DNA of 64,000 nt from Boseongicola aestuarii (GCF_900184815.1 NZ_FXXQ01000003.1:186001-250000); one strand, 5' to 3'; shown: positions 26,831 to 36,246, numbered from the stretch's first letter. The notes: generated by a model from the letters alone, not told the origin. A program made the numbers and translations.

Positions 26831-26850
26831 CAGTTCGGCCTGACCGAATT
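26831..26850 (+). promoter_or_regulatory. Imperfect inverted repeat in the porin leader
   Basis: CAGTTCGG and CCGAATTG face each other around CCTGA, about 30 bases before the porin ATG; one position is a mismatch in DNA but a G-U pair in RNA. It could be an operator or a small hairpin in the mRNA leader. The 245-base divergent gap it sits in shows no other feature I can support except GAGGGA, the porin ribosome site. Confidence 0.4.
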
Positions 26851-26882
26851 GAGATGAACCTTTTACACACGAGGGAAAAACG

Positions 26883-27752
26883 ATGAAAAAGGTAATCTTG
26901 GGCACTACAGCTCTGGTTCTTACAGCTGGTGTCGCATTCGCAGACGCCCACGCTGGTGTTTCTGTTGGCGGTTCGGCTGAAATCTGGGTCAACGACCTGG
27001 GCAGCGACATCCAGTTCAACAACGACGTTGAGCTCACATTCTCCGGTTCCGGCGAAACAGACGGCGGTCTGGGCTTCGGCTTTGACTACGCTTTCGTTGA
27101 CGGCTCCGAAGACAACAACGAAGTTTACATCTCGGGTTCCTGGGGTAAGCTGACTGTTGGTGACGTAGACGACGCACTTCAGAAAGTCGCTGGCATCGGC
27201 GACATCGGCTTCGACGGTCTCGGCGTAGACAACGTTGCTGAGCTTGGTCGCGGCATCGGTGACTCGAATGGTGTTCTGTACTCGAACACAATTGGCGCAG
27301 CATCCATCTATCTGTCGATGAACCAGGACACTGGTCTGGACGACATGGCGATCGGTGTTTCGTTTGACGCTGGTCCTGTAACGATCGGCATCGGCTACGA
27401 AGACACAACCGGCTTCACAACGCTCGGTTCAGACGCTATTGACGGCGTAACAGCTGTAGACCTTTCGGGTTCGTTTGGTGCGGTTGGCTTTGACATCCTT
27501 TGGATCGATCACGACCTCAGCACCAACTACGGCGCCATCCTGTCCTATGACGCTGGTGTCGCAACGATCAAGCTTGGCGTTTCCGACACAGACGCGTCGG
27601 CAGGTACTCTTGCAACTGTTGATCTGCCAGGTGGCTCGGCAGTCGGTGTTGGATTCGAAACCGACCTCGGTGGCGGCGCCTCCCTGTCTGGCGGTGTTGT
27701 AGACAACGACGTCGACACTGTTTGGGACCTCGGCATCGGCATGTCCTTCTAA
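26883..27752 (+). CDS. Gram-negative porin (Rhodobacter type)
   Basis: A 289-residue outer-membrane protein with a signal peptide (MKKVILGTTALVLTAGVAFA) and alternating beta strands rich in Gly, Asp and aromatic residues. The strand at the end, VWDLGIGMSF, finishes with the terminal Phe used by the BAM machinery. It forms a passive diffusion pore for small hydrophilic molecules. Codon choice is strongly biased (GGC, GAC, GTT, few rare codons) compared with its neighbours, which fits an abundantly made protein. GAGGGA precedes the ATG and a strong terminator follows the stop. Confidence 0.9.
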   Translation: MKKVILGTTALVLTAGVAFADAHAGVSVGGSAEIWVNDLGSDIQFNNDVELTFSGSGETDGGLGFGFDYAFVDGSEDNNEVYISGSWGKLTVGDVDDALQKVAGIGDIGFDGLGVDNVAELGRGIGDSNGVLYSNTIGAASIYLSMNQDTGLDDMAIGVSFDAGPVTIGIGYEDTTGFTTLGSDAIDGVTAVDLSGSFGAVGFDILWIDHDLSTNYGAILSYDAGVATIKLGVSDTDASAGTLATVDLPGGSAVGVGFETDLGGGASLSGGVVDNDVDTVWDLGIGMSF

Positions 27753-27778
27753 TCCAACCTGGATTAGATACGATTTGG

Positions 27779-27811
27779 AAAGAGCGGGCCTTGGCCCGCT
27801 CTTTTCTTTTT
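27779..27811 (+). terminator. Rho-independent terminator of the porin gene
   Basis: Perfect stem AAAGAGCGGGC / GCCCGCTCTTT around CTTG, followed by TTTTCTTTTT. It lies 26 bases after the porin stop, with no other gene in between. Confidence 0.92.
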
Positions 27812-27846
27812 GGCATCAGGGATGCACCGAATAACGGAGCGTCGAC

Positions 27847-28500
27847 ATGAGCCTGCAAGAGATTCAAACCCGTATCGAGAACGCCTGCCTTGCCGCAGGC
27901 CGTGCGCGCGACGCCTGCACCCTGATCGCTGTCAGCAAAGTCCAGCCGAACGAGCGTGTCCAAGCCGTGCTGGAGGCGGGGCACAGGGTCTTTGGCGAGA
28001 ATCGTGTGCAAGAGGCACAAGGCAAGTGGCCCGATTTCAAGGCGCGCTTCGAGGGGGTCGAGCTTCATCTGATCGGTCCGCTACAGACCAACAAGGCGCG
28101 TGCGGCGGTGGAGTTGTTTGACGTGATCCATACGGTGGATCGTTCAAAACTGGCGCGCACACTGGCACGTTTGGCGGATGAGATGGGCACCTGTCCCGAT
28201 ATTTTCGTGCAGGTGAACACGGGCGACGAGTCGCAAAAGGCAGGCGTTTCGGTGGACGACGCGGATGCGCTGGTTGCCGAGTGCCGCGACCTGGGGCTGC
28301 CGCTGAAGGGGCTGATGTGCATTCCGCCCGTCGGCGAGGCCGCGGCGCTTCATTTCGCTTTGCTGGCCAAGATCGCCGCGCGCAATGACCTCAAGGGCCT
28401 CAGCATGGGCATGAGTGGCGATTTCGAGGACGCGATTGCCCAAGGCGCGACCCATGTGCGGGTCGGTTCGGCCATTTTCGGCGCGCGCGACTACGGCTGA
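27847..28500 (+). CDS. YggS/PLPBP-family pyridoxal phosphate homeostasis protein
   Basis: A 217-residue single-domain TIM-barrel protein that binds PLP without known enzymatic activity and balances vitamin B6 and amino-acid pools. The PLP lysine is Lys31 in LIAVSKVQPNE. FGENRVQEAQ near 48, HLIGPLQTNKA near 75 and GLSMGMSGDFEDAI near 183 are family signatures, and the last binds the phosphate. The ATG is preceded by GGAG. Its 3' end overlaps the L,D-transpeptidase gene on the other strand by ten bases. Confidence 0.93.
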   Translation: MSLQEIQTRIENACLAAGRARDACTLIAVSKVQPNERVQAVLEAGHRVFGENRVQEAQGKWPDFKARFEGVELHLIGPLQTNKARAAVELFDVIHTVDRSKLARTLARLADEMGTCPDIFVQVNTGDESQKAGVSVDDADALVAECRDLGLPLKGLMCIPPVGEAAALHFALLAKIAARNDLKGLSMGMSGDFEDAIAQGATHVRVGSAIFGARDYG

Positions 28501-28997
28501 GGCGGCACGATCAAGCGGGCGCCGAAGCGAATACGTTGGGCAATCCAGAGCAAATGGTCGGCGCGCATGGCCACGCAGCCCTCGGTCGGCGCCTGCGCGC
28601 GTCTCCAGCGATGCAGGAAGATCGCCGAGCCTGCGCGATACCGGGCGCGGGGCCAGTTCCAGTCGGTGATGATCACCAGATCGTAAAGGGGATCCGCGCG
28701 AAAAAGCCGCTCGTGACTGGCTGGAAACGGCGCGCGAACCATCAGGTTGTAATCTTCATGGCGCGGATCATCACACCAGAGATCACCGGGCCGGATCGGG
28801 ACCGCCCAGTCGGCCGGACGCGCCATGCGATCGGGGCGATAAAGCAACCCGACAATGCCGTGAACCCCGACCGGCGTCGCGCCGTCGCCTTCTGTCTTGT
28901 TCGCGCTCACACCGCCGCGCCCGATCGTACAGGGGAAATCGCGACCCCGAAAGCGCAGGCCGCGCGGACTTAAGACCATATCGTTCGGCGTCTTCAT
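28491..28997 (-). CDS. L,D-transpeptidase family (YkuD domain) protein
   Basis: A 168-residue YkuD-fold protein with the catalytic His129 in SAIFLHR and Cys141 in TEGCVAM. Such enzymes make 3-3 cross-links in peptidoglycan or attach proteins to it. No signal peptide is visible: the protein opens MKTPNDMVLSPRGL and goes straight into the domain, which is odd for a wall enzyme and also seen in some small cytoplasmic-looking members. The ATG at 28997 lies inside a dispersed palindromic element, with AAAGG touching the ATG, so the start is not certain. Confidence 0.82.
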   Translation of the reverse strand: MKTPNDMVLSPRGLRFRGRDFPCTIGRGGVSANKTEGDGATPVGVHGIVGLLYRPDRMARPADWAVPIRPGDLWCDDPRHEDYNLMVRAPFPASHERLFRADPLYDLVIITDWNWPRARYRAGSAIFLHRWRRAQAPTEGCVAMRADHLLWIAQRIRFGARLIVPPQP

Positions 28998-29065
28998 CCT
29001 TTCAAAAATACCACGGGGGGTCCAAGGGGGCAGAGCCCCCCTGTGGGTCGCGGCGCGAAGCGCCG
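28995..29065 (+). repeat. Dispersed palindromic intergenic element, copy 4
   Basis: The most complete copy: CATCCTTTCAAAAATACCAC at 28995, G-run, palindrome GGGGGCAGAGCCCCC near 29026-29040, then a second hairpin GGCGCGAAGCGCC near 29052-29064. It occupies the 78-base gap between ribA and the L,D-transpeptidase gene, both on the minus strand, and its left end overlaps the latter's start codon. Confidence 0.8.
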
Positions 29066-29075
29066 GGAAACCACA

Positions 29076-30152
29076 TCATAGAATATGCCCCGACTTCTTG
29101 GCCTTCACGTCGAGATATTTCTTGTTCAGTGGATTGAGCCCGACGCTCAAAGGCACACGCTCGACCACATCGATGCCTTGCGCCTGCATCATCGCGACTT
29201 TGGCGGGGTTGTTGGTCAGCAGGCGCACTGCGCCAAACCCCAGCCGCTTCAGGATATCCGCGCCGGTGCGGAAATCGCGTTCGTCGTCTTCGAAGCCCAG
29301 CCGGTGGTTCGCTTCCACCGTGTCGAACCCCTGATCCTGAAGCGCATAGGCGCGCATCTTGTTGGCCAGCCCGATGCCGCGCCCTTCCTGATTGAGATAT
29401 AGAAGAACCCCGGCACCTTCTTCGCCCATCTGCCTCAAGGCGGCCTGCAACTGCGCGCCGCAATCGCATTTCAGGGACCCAAGGACGTCCCCGGTGAAAC
29501 AGGCCGAGTGCAGCCGGGCAAGCACGGGTTTGTCGCGTGCCGGGCGGCCGATTTCGCAAGCGATGTGTTCTTCACTGCCGTCGGTCGGTCGAAAGACATG
29601 CACGCGTCCCTGCTCGGAAACGGCTATGGGTACGCGGCCTGTAACGACTTCCTTATGTGCAATCGGGGCGGACAGGGCGGCTGCCGTGTCCTCGGTGGGA
29701 AGAAGTGTAAGGTCTGGCGGGGCGTCCTCGGATAGCGGCACGACAATGGCTGCGGGCAGCAGCCACGCGGATTTCACCAGTCGCACCGCAAGGCGGTGAA
29801 GGTCGGCGTCGCCGTCGCGAATCGAGGTGAAGGGGCCTTTCATCGGGGAGGACAGGTCGTCTTTTGGGTCAGCGACATGGCGCACCCATGCTGCATCGGC
29901 GGTTTCGGGTACCTTGACCCGTGCGATATCGCCGTCATAAGCGCGGGCGCGAAGTGTTTCGGCTCGCCTTGTGGTGATAGCAAGCGTCGCGGGCCCGAGG
30001 GTACGGGCGGCAGAGAGGCGATCGTTGCTAAGACCTTCGGCGGCGAGCACGAGAGCCGCAGCATCCTTACTTCGCAAAACGACGGGCAATCCGAGCCGAA
30101 GGTCGGTGCGCGCCCGTGCAATACGGTCGATCAGAGAAGGAACAAGCGTCAT
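29076..30152 (-). CDS. ribA: GTP cyclohydrolase II with a degenerate RibB-like N-terminal domain
   Basis: A 358-residue protein. The C-terminal part is complete RibA, which opens GTP in the first step of riboflavin synthesis: zinc ligands in [15 protein letters not shown], the QEGRGIGL loop near residue 260, and [13 protein letters not shown] near the end. The first 150 residues resemble the DHBP synthase (RibB) fold by layout, but the acidic EnEGDL metal motif is absent, so this part is probably inactive. Such fusions are usual in Rhodobacteraceae. It diverges from cenR over 159 bases, where I see nothing specific apart from the cenR ribosome site. Confidence 0.88.
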   Translation of the reverse strand: MTLVPSLIDRIARARTDLRLGLPVVLRSKDAAALVLAAEGLSNDRLSAARTLGPATLAITTRRAETLRARAYDGDIARVKVPETADAAWVRHVADPKDDLSSPMKGPFTSIRDGDADLHRLAVRLVKSAWLLPAAIVVPLSEDAPPDLTLLPTEDTAAALSAPIAHKEVVTGRVPIAVSEQGRVHVFRPTDGSEEHIACEIGRPARDKPVLARLHSACFTGDVLGSLKCDCGAQLQAALRQMGEEGAGVLLYLNQEGRGIGLANKMRAYALQDQGFDTVEANHRLGFEDDERDFRTGADILKRLGFGAVRLLTNNPAKVAMMQAQGIDVVERVPLSVGLNPLNKKYLDVKAKKSGHIL

Positions 30153-30311
30153 GTTGCCTTGTGATTAATCATATTCCGAGCCGCGCCCCTAGACAGAAAT
30201 TGAAACATTTTGGTCCGTTGTCACACGAGCGCGTGAGAAAATGCAGCAAATCTTGTCGGATGCAGGATTGAAGCGCATCTGTTGCTCATCAGTCCAAGGA
30301 GGGCGAGGCCC

Positions 30312-31001
30312 ATGTCACAGAACTTGAAGAAGATTTTGCTGGTCGACGATGACGACGATCTGCGCGAAGCGCTTGGGGAGCAGTTGGTGATGACCGAAGA
30401 CTTCGATGTCTTCGAGGCCGACAGCGGTGCGGCCGCTTTGGAGCGCGCCAAGGAAGCAATTTACGATCTGGTTATTCTGGACGTGGGTCTGCCGGATACG
30501 GACGGGCGCGAGTTGTGCCGTGTTTTGCGCAAGCATGGGGTGAAATGCCCGATCTTGATGCTGACCGGGCATGATAGCGACGCGGACACGATCCTTGGGC
30601 TTGATGCGGGCGCGAATGACTACGTGACGAAACCCTTCAAGTTTCCGGTGCTTCTGGCGCGTATTCGTGCGCAATTGCGTCAACATGAGCAGTCCGAAGA
30701 CGCGATTTTCCAGCTTGGGCCTTACTCGTTCCAGCCAGCGCAGAAGATGCTGTTGACCGAGGACGAAAAGAAGATCCGTCTGACGGAAAAAGAGACAAAT
30801 ATCCTCAAGTTTCTTTACCGTGCCTCGGAAGGCGTTGTGGCGCGGGATGTGCTGTTGCACGAGGTCTGGGGATACAATGCGGGTGTGACGACGCACACGC
30901 TGGAGACTCATATTTACCGGCTTCGTCAGAAAATTGAACCAGATCCGTCAAATGCACGCCTTCTTGTTACAGAAAGTGGTGGATACAGGCTGGTGGCCTG
31001 A
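30312..31001 (+). CDS. cenR: CenR/OtpR-type OmpR-family response regulator
   Basis: A 229-residue regulator. The receiver domain has the acidic pocket VDDDDD at 11-16, phosphoacceptor Asp57 in LVILDVGLPD and Lys near 110 in VTKPFKFP. The winged-helix output domain ends with EVWGYNAGVTTHTLETHIYR, a signature of the alphaproteobacterial CenR (Caulobacter, Rhodobacter) and OtpR (Brucella) proteins, which control the cell envelope and are often essential. AAGGAGG lies eight bases before the ATG. No sensor kinase is next to it, as usual for CenR. Confidence 0.85.
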   Translation: MSQNLKKILLVDDDDDLREALGEQLVMTEDFDVFEADSGAAALERAKEAIYDLVILDVGLPDTDGRELCRVLRKHGVKCPILMLTGHDSDADTILGLDAGANDYVTKPFKFPVLLARIRAQLRQHEQSEDAIFQLGPYSFQPAQKMLLTEDEKKIRLTEKETNILKFLYRASEGVVARDVLLHEVWGYNAGVTTHTLETHIYRLRQKIEPDPSNARLLVTESGGYRLVA

Positions 31002-31048
31002 TTCGAATCCCGTTTCCGTGTCCGGGTTATGGCACGGTTCCTCCCTGT

Positions 31049-31082
31049 AAGACTGGCCGGGCCTTGTGCCCGGTCTTTTTTG
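31049..31082 (+). terminator. Rho-independent terminator of cenR
   Basis: Stem CCGGGC / GCCCGG with loop CTTGT, extended by GAC/GTC pairs, followed by TTTTTT. It begins about 48 bases after the cenR stop. The rest of the 222-base gap before mrpA is AT-rich and contains a TTGACA at 31107 that may be part of the mrp promoter, without a convincing -10 box. Confidence 0.85.
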
Positions 31083-31223
31083 TCAGGAACGGCCTTAATT
31101 AAATACTTGACAAAAATTATCCGAAATAGGCGTTTGAGAGCCTTTGAGCCCCTTGGCAAGTCGGCGTGGAGGTCTATGTTCCCGTGAAGAAATTACCGTC
31201 CAAAGAAAGAAGTCGTTCCTAAA

Positions 31224-33497
31224 ATGGCCGCCGCGCAAGACAACTCTCTCCCGACTTCTCCGGGACAAGCGCTGGCTGGATGGGTGTCCGTTTTGATTTC
31301 CGTCGCGTTTTTCGTGGGCTTCTGGCAGGCTTTGGGGCCGGTCGGAAACGGCGAAGTCTTGCGCTGGTCATGGGAGTGGGTGCCGTCGCTTGGGATTTCG
31401 CTCAGCTTTCTGATCGACGGGTTGAGCCTTTCCTTTGCGCTGTTGATCTCGGGCATCGGTGCTTTGGTGATGTTGTATTCGACCAAATACCTGGCCGGGC
31501 ATAAACATTTTGCGCGGTTCTTCCTGTATCTGACGCTGTTCATGATGGCGATGCTAGGGCTTGTTCTGTCGGATAACCTATTGTCATTGTTTGTTTTCTG
31601 GGAGCTGACTTCGATCACGTCCTATCTGTTGATTGGGTTCAGTCACACAAGTGCCGACAGCCGACGGTCGGCTTTGCAAGCGTTGCTGGTGACCGGTGGC
31701 GGTGGTTTGGCGTTGCTTGCGGGCATTATTCTGATCGGCTGGGTAGCGGGCACTTATGAGTTGTCGGAAATCCGTGCGCAGGGTGACCTGATCCGCGAAC
31801 ATGGGCTCTATCTGACGATTTTCGTACTGTTCCTTTTGGGTGCCTTTACGAAGTCGGCGCAAATTCCGTTTCACTTCTGGTTGCCGAATGCGATGGCCGC
31901 ACCGACGCCCGTCAGCGCGTATCTGCACTCGGCGACGATGGTGAAGGCGGGGATTTACCTGCTGGCGCGGATGCACCCGACGTTGGCGGAGACGGATGTC
32001 TGGCTTTGGACGTTGACGATCGCGGGATCGGCGACGGCGGTTTTTGCAAGTTTTATGGCGGTCAAGCAAACCGATCTGAAACAAATCCTCGCTTATACGA
32101 CGCTGATGGCGCTGGGGACCTTGACGCTGTTTTTGGCGGCGGACACGGGTTATGCGATTACGGCCGCGATGACCTTTCTGATTGTGCATTCGCTTTATAA
32201 AGCGGCGCTTTTCATGATTGCGGGCGCGGTGGATCACAGCACGGGTACGCGGGAGATCGACCGGTTGGGCGGTCTGGCGCGCGCCATGCCGATCACGACA
32301 GCGGCGGCGGCTTTGGCGGCCTTGTCGATGGCGGGCTTTCCGCCGTTCTTGGGGTTCATCGGCAAGGAGCTGAAATACTATGGCGCGCTGGCGGTGCAAT
32401 CCGAGCCTTTGCTGGTGGCGGGTGCTGTGTTGCTGGCCAACGCGCTGATGCTGGTGGCTGCTGGTCTGGTCGCCTTTCGTCCGTTCTGGCGCGGCACGCA
32501 TTCTACGCCGATGACGCCGCATGAAGCGCCTTGGCAGCTTTTGGCGGGGCCGGTGATTTTGGCGGTTCTGGGCGCGTTGTTCGGCATTAATTCCGATCTG
32601 ATTGCCAATACGTTGATCAAACCGGGGGTTGCTGCAATTTCCAGCGGAGAATTGGAACCGGTGGAGCTGAAGCTTTGGGCGGGGATCAATCTGCCGCTGA
32701 TCCTGTCGGGTATCACCATCACGCTGGGCATCGTGTTGTTGATTGTGCATCGCCGGATGCGTGCGTTCTTGCTGGCGATGGAAGCGCGTTTGCCGAGCTT
32801 TGATCGCGGCTGGGATAAGTTTCTGGACGGGATGAAAGCGACGGCCGCCTGGCAGACACGCATTTTGCAGTCGGGCGTGATGCGGTATTATCTTTATGTG
32901 ATCTTCGCGACCCTGCTGGTTGCGGTTGGCGGCACGTTGATCTGGACGGGCGCATTCACCGGTATCCCGGATATTCAGGGCGTGCAGGTCAAGCATTGGG
33001 TGGTGGTGTTCCTGATCCTGGCGGGGACGGCCCTGACGACGATCACAAACAGCCGGATCGCAGGGATTGCGGGGCTGGGGGCGGTCGGGATTGGTGTGGC
33101 GCTTATCTTTATCATTTACAGTGCTCCGGACGTCGCCATCACACAGCTCTTGGTCGAGACCTTGATCGTGGTCTTGTTTGCGGTCGCGGCTTTGCGATTG
33201 CCGATGCTGAAGCCAGAGGACGGATTTCCGAACCGCAAGTTGGATGCGTTGTTCGCGACCGCCATTGGTGCGGTCGTTGCGGCGATCATGATCACGGTGA
33301 CGACGGGGCCGATCAACCGGCGTCTGACGGAATATTTCGAGCAATCGAGCTGGATCGACGCCTATGGGCGCAACATCGTGAACGTCATTCTAGTGGACTT
33401 CCGTGCTTTGGATACCTTCGGCGAAATTGCCGTGGTGGCGGTTGCCGGTATAGCCGCCTGGGCGATCCTTAAAGGTCCAAAGGAGGATGCGAAATGA
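31224..33497 (+). CDS. mrpA: Mrp Na+(K+)/H+ antiporter subunit A
   Basis: A 757-residue polytopic membrane protein related to the NuoL subunit of complex I, with about 20 helices. [16 protein letters not shown] near residue 208 contains the conserved Lys of the proton channel, and [16 protein letters not shown] near 232 is the NuoL/MrpA hallmark. The C-terminal third (MbhD/E-like, DUF4040) with [16 protein letters not shown] completes the long A subunit. It builds the cation/proton antiporter with the next six genes. The weak purine-rich leader gives ATG at 31224. It heads the operon after the cenR terminator. Confidence 0.95.
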   Translation: MAAAQDNSLPTSPGQALAGWVSVLISVAFFVGFWQALGPVGNGEVLRWSWEWVPSLGISLSFLIDGLSLSFALLISGIGALVMLYSTKYLAGHKHFARFFLYLTLFMMAMLGLVLSDNLLSLFVFWELTSITSYLLIGFSHTSADSRRSALQALLVTGGGGLALLAGIILIGWVAGTYELSEIRAQGDLIREHGLYLTIFVLFLLGAFTKSAQIPFHFWLPNAMAAPTPVSAYLHSATMVKAGIYLLARMHPTLAETDVWLWTLTIAGSATAVFASFMAVKQTDLKQILAYTTLMALGTLTLFLAADTGYAITAAMTFLIVHSLYKAALFMIAGAVDHSTGTREIDRLGGLARAMPITTAAAALAALSMAGFPPFLGFIGKELKYYGALAVQSEPLLVAGAVLLANALMLVAAGLVAFRPFWRGTHSTPMTPHEAPWQLLAGPVILAVLGALFGINSDLIANTLIKPGVAAISSGELEPVELKLWAGINLPLILSGITITLGIVLLIVHRRMRAFLLAMEARLPSFDRGWDKFLDGMKATAAWQTRILQSGVMRYYLYVIFATLLVAVGGTLIWTGAFTGIPDIQGVQVKHWVVVFLILAGTALTTITNSRIAGIAGLGAVGIGVALIFIIYSAPDVAITQLLVETLIVVLFAVAALRLPMLKPEDGFPNRKLDALFATAIGAVVAAIMITVTTGPINRRLTEYFEQSSWIDAYGRNIVNVILVDFRALDTFGEIAVVAVAGIAAWAILKGPKEDAK

Positions 33498-33913
33498 AGT
33501 CGATCATCCTGACCGCGGGCGCGCGATTGCTGGTGGCGCTTTTGCTGGTGTTCTCGGTTTTCATGTTGCTTCGCGGGCATAATGTGCCGGGCGGCGGTTT
33601 CATTGGTGGGTTGATCGGCGCTGTCGGTTTTGTGGTTTACGCAATTGCCTGTGGCACATCAGAAGCGCGCGAGGCGTTGCGTCTGGCGCCGGAAAAGATC
33701 GCCATGGCGGGACTCGGTATTGCGCTGTTTTCGGGGTTCATGGCCTTTGTGATGGCGGACGATCCGTTCACGGGGCAGTGGCTGTTCATTGGCGCGACCG
33801 AGACGGACAAGGGTCTGCCGCTGTCGTCGGTGCTGGTCTTTGATATCGGGGTGTATCTGGTCGTGATGGGCGCGATCCTGACGCTGGTTTTTGCGCTGGA
33901 AGAGGAGGTCTGA
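33494..33913 (+). CDS. mrpB: Mrp antiporter subunit B
   Basis: A 139-residue protein with four predicted helices, typical MnhB/Mrp[22 protein letters not shown] near residue 20 and [18 protein letters not shown] near 115 are the family blocks. It is one of the small scaffold subunits of the hetero-oligomeric antiporter. Its ATGA overlaps the mrpA stop, so translation is coupled. Confidence 0.95.
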   Translation: MKSIILTAGARLLVALLLVFSVFMLLRGHNVPGGGFIGGLIGAVGFVVYAIACGTSEAREALRLAPEKIAMAGLGIALFSGFMAFVMADDPFTGQWLFIGATETDKGLPLSSVLVFDIGVYLVVMGAILTLVFALEEEV

Positions 33914-33914
33914 G

Positions 33915-34274
33915 ATGGAGGTCCTCCTTTCGTTGGTGGTTGGTGCGTTGGTGGCGGCGGCGATTTATCTGATGCTGTCGCGGGATTTGCTGCGGTTTTT
34001 GTTCGGTCTGATCCTGATTTCCAACGCCGCGAACCTGTCGATTTTCGTCAGTGGACGCCTGATTTCGGGGGCACCTCCGTTGATCGAAAAGGGGCAGGAT
34101 TTCCCCGTCGGCGAAGTGGCGAATGCTTTGCCGCAAGCCTTGGTTCTGACGGCGATTGTGATCGGGTTCGGCCTTTTTGCGTTTGCGCTGGTTCTGACGT
34201 TGCGCGCGTATCGGTCGCTTGGAACGCTTGATACGGACGAAATGCGTGTTGCCGAACCGAAAGACCCGTCATGA
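33915..34274 (+). CDS. mrpC: Mrp antiporter subunit C
   Basis: A 119-residue NuoK-like protein with three helices; FLFGLILISNAANLSIF near residue 30 and ALPQALVLTAIVIGFGL near 72 are the MrpC signatures. GAGGAGGTC sits just before the ATG at 33915, and the start codon follows the mrpB stop by one base. It is the proton-path partner of the A and D subunits. Confidence 0.95.
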   Translation: MEVLLSLVVGALVAAAIYLMLSRDLLRFLFGLILISNAANLSIFVSGRLISGAPPLIEKGQDFPVGEVANALPQALVLTAIVIGFGLFAFALVLTLRAYRSLGTLDTDEMRVAEPKDPS

Positions 34275-35770
34275 GTTGGCTTTTGTCTCTTCCTTTGTTC
34301 ATCCCGTTTGTTGCGGGGGTCGTATCTTTCCTATTGAAAGACGGACCCGGTGGGCGGTGGGCGTCGGTCTTGGGATCGGCGGCGATGCTGGTTGCGTCAG
34401 GTGCCTTGATGACGACGGTTCTGCGCGAAGGTGTGGTGGCGGGGCAGATGGGCGGTTGGCCGGCGCCATTCGGGATTTCGCTGGTCGCTGATTACCTGTC
34501 GGCGGTGATGGTGGTGATCACGGCGATCACGGCTTTGGCGGTGTCGATTTACGCGATGGCGGATGTCGAGGCGCGGATTGCACGGCTGGGATATCACGCG
34601 CTGTTCCAGATCCTGATCGCGGGTGTTGCGGGCGCTTTTCTGACGGGCGATTTGTTCAACCTTTACGTCTGGTTTGAGGTGATGCTGATCGCGTCCTTTG
34701 GACTGTTGGTCATGGGAGGGTCAAAAGAGCAGATCGACGGCGGTGTGAAGTATGTGGCGCTTAATCTGGTCTCGACGATCCTGTTCTTGACGGGCATCGG
34801 ATTGATGTATGGGATGACCGGCACACTGAACATGGCGGATCTGGCGCTGATTGTGCCAACGCTGGAAAATCAGGGGCTGGTCACAGTCGTTGCGATGATG
34901 TTCATGGTGGCCTTTGGCGTGAAAGCGGCGGTGTTTCCATTGTTTTTCTGGTTGCCCGCGGCCTACCACACTCCGTCGTTTTCGACCTCGGCTGTGTTTG
35001 CGGGACTGCTGACGAAAGTCGGGGTTTATGCGCTTATCCGCATGTTCACTTTGGTTTTTGTCGGCGACATTAGCTTTACCCATGAGGTGCTGTTGTGGGT
35101 CGCCTGTTTCACCATGGTGACGGGTGTTTTGGGCGCGGCGGCGCAGAATGATTTCCGCAAGATCCTGTCTTTCCATATCGTGAGCCAGATCGGATATATG
35201 ATCCTTGGGCTGGCGCTGATGACGCCTTTGGCGATTGTCGGCGCGGTGTTTTATCTGGTGCACCACATCATCGTGAAGGCGAACTTGTTTCTGGTTGCCG
35301 GTGTGGCTTCGAAGATCGCGGGATCGACCGAATTGAAGCGGATTGGCGGGCTTTATGCGACGGCGCCGCTGTTGGCGGTGCTGTTTCTGGTTCCGGCGTT
35401 TTCGCTGGCTGGCTTTCCGCCGCTGTCCGGGTTTTGGGCGAAGTTCATTCTGGTGAAAGCCACTTTGGAAGACGGACGTGGGTTTGTTGCGTTCATTGCT
35501 CTGGCGGTTGGGGCCCTAACGATTTTCTCGATGACAAAGATCTGGGCAGAGGCGTTCTGGAGCCCGCACCCTGACAATCAGGAGCCAAAGTTGAGCACAC
35601 TGTCAAAGGGAGAGCGGCGGGCGTTGTTGATGCCGATTGCAGGACTTGCGGTTCTGACGTGTATCATCGGTCTTTTCCCCGAGCCTTTTGTGCAGTTTGC
35701 CGAAGGTTCGGCGGCGCAGTTGCTTGATTCCAGTGCATATATTGAGGCGGTTTTGGGGGTGTCGGAATGA
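34271..35770 (+). CDS. mrpD: Mrp antiporter subunit D
   Basis: A 499-residue homologue of NuoM/NuoN with about 14 helices. Conserved Glu in YVWFEVMLIASFG near 136, the Lys in FGVKAAVFPLFFWLP near residue 217 and HIVSQIGYMILG near 300 are the proton-pump marks. Together with MrpA it forms the main ion-translocating pair. ATGA overlap with mrpC upstream and with mrpE downstream. Confidence 0.95.
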   Translation: MSWLLSLPLFIPFVAGVVSFLLKDGPGGRWASVLGSAAMLVASGALMTTVLREGVVAGQMGGWPAPFGISLVADYLSAVMVVITAITALAVSIYAMADVEARIARLGYHALFQILIAGVAGAFLTGDLFNLYVWFEVMLIASFGLLVMGGSKEQIDGGVKYVALNLVSTILFLTGIGLMYGMTGTLNMADLALIVPTLENQGLVTVVAMMFMVAFGVKAAVFPLFFWLPAAYHTPSFSTSAVFAGLLTKVGVYALIRMFTLVFVGDISFTHEVLLWVACFTMVTGVLGAAAQNDFRKILSFHIVSQIGYMILGLALMTPLAIVGAVFYLVHHIIVKANLFLVAGVASKIAGSTELKRIGGLYATAPLLAVLFLVPAFSLAGFPPLSGFWAKFILVKATLEDGRGFVAFIALAVGALTIFSMTKIWAEAFWSPHPDNQEPKLSTLSKGERRALLMPIAGLAVLTCIIGLFPEPFVQFAEGSAAQLLDSSAYIEAVLGVSE

Positions 35771-36246
35771 ACCTCTTCACAATAAACACGCTTCTCGCCA
35801 TCGTCTGGTCGTCGCTTTGGGCGGATTTCACTTTGATGTCTCTGGCGACGGGATTTGTGATTGGATACGCAGCACTTTGGGTGGCGCAGCCGTTGTTTGG
35901 CGGCAGAGTTCTATACTTCCGCCGTGTCTGGCGGGTTCTGAAACTGTTCGCGTTCTTCCTCTACGAACTGGTGGTCTCATCGGTGCGTGTGGCGTGGGAC
36001 GTACTGACACCAACCCAGTTGTCGAATCCGGCGATCATCGAGATGCCACTGGATGTTAAGAGTGATATTGAGATCCTTTTGGTGACGAACTTGATTTCGC
36101 TTACGCCCGGGACTCTGAGCCTTGATGTGTCTCCTGATCGCTCGACACTTATTGTGCATGCGATGTTCGCAGACGATCCGGACGCGCTGATTGCCGAGTT
36201 GAAAGATGGTATGGAGCGCAAGGTGATGGAGGTCTTTGAGCAATGA
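35767..36246 (+). CDS. mrpE: Mrp antiporter subunit E
   Basis: A 159-residue protein: two N-terminal helices followed by a cytoplasmic domain with LVTNLISLTPGTLSLD near residue 103 and VHAMFADDPDAL near 129, the MrpE/MnhE signature. Required for stability of the antiporter. ATGA overlaps on both sides. Confidence 0.94.
   Translation: MNLFTINTLLAIVWSSLWADFTLMSLATGFVIGYAALWVAQPLFGGRVLYFRRVWRVLKLFAFFLYELVVSSVRVAWDVLTPTQLSNPAIIEMPLDVKSDIEILLVTNLISLTPGTLSLDVSPDRSTLIVHAMFADDPDALIAELKDGMERKVMEVFEQ

Noticed and set aside
26883-27752. Porin gene as horizontally acquired because its codon use differs from neighbours
   Set aside because: The bias is toward codons of abundant proteins, it has a normal place and terminator, and this porin family is native to Rhodobacteraceae.
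31107-31135. TTGACA promoter for mrpA
   Set aside because: No acceptable -10 box at 16-18 bases; noted in the terminator entry but not called.
31584-33344. 586-codon open frame antisense to mrpA
   Set aside because: Very basic, low-complexity translation; the sense strand encodes a textbook MrpA.
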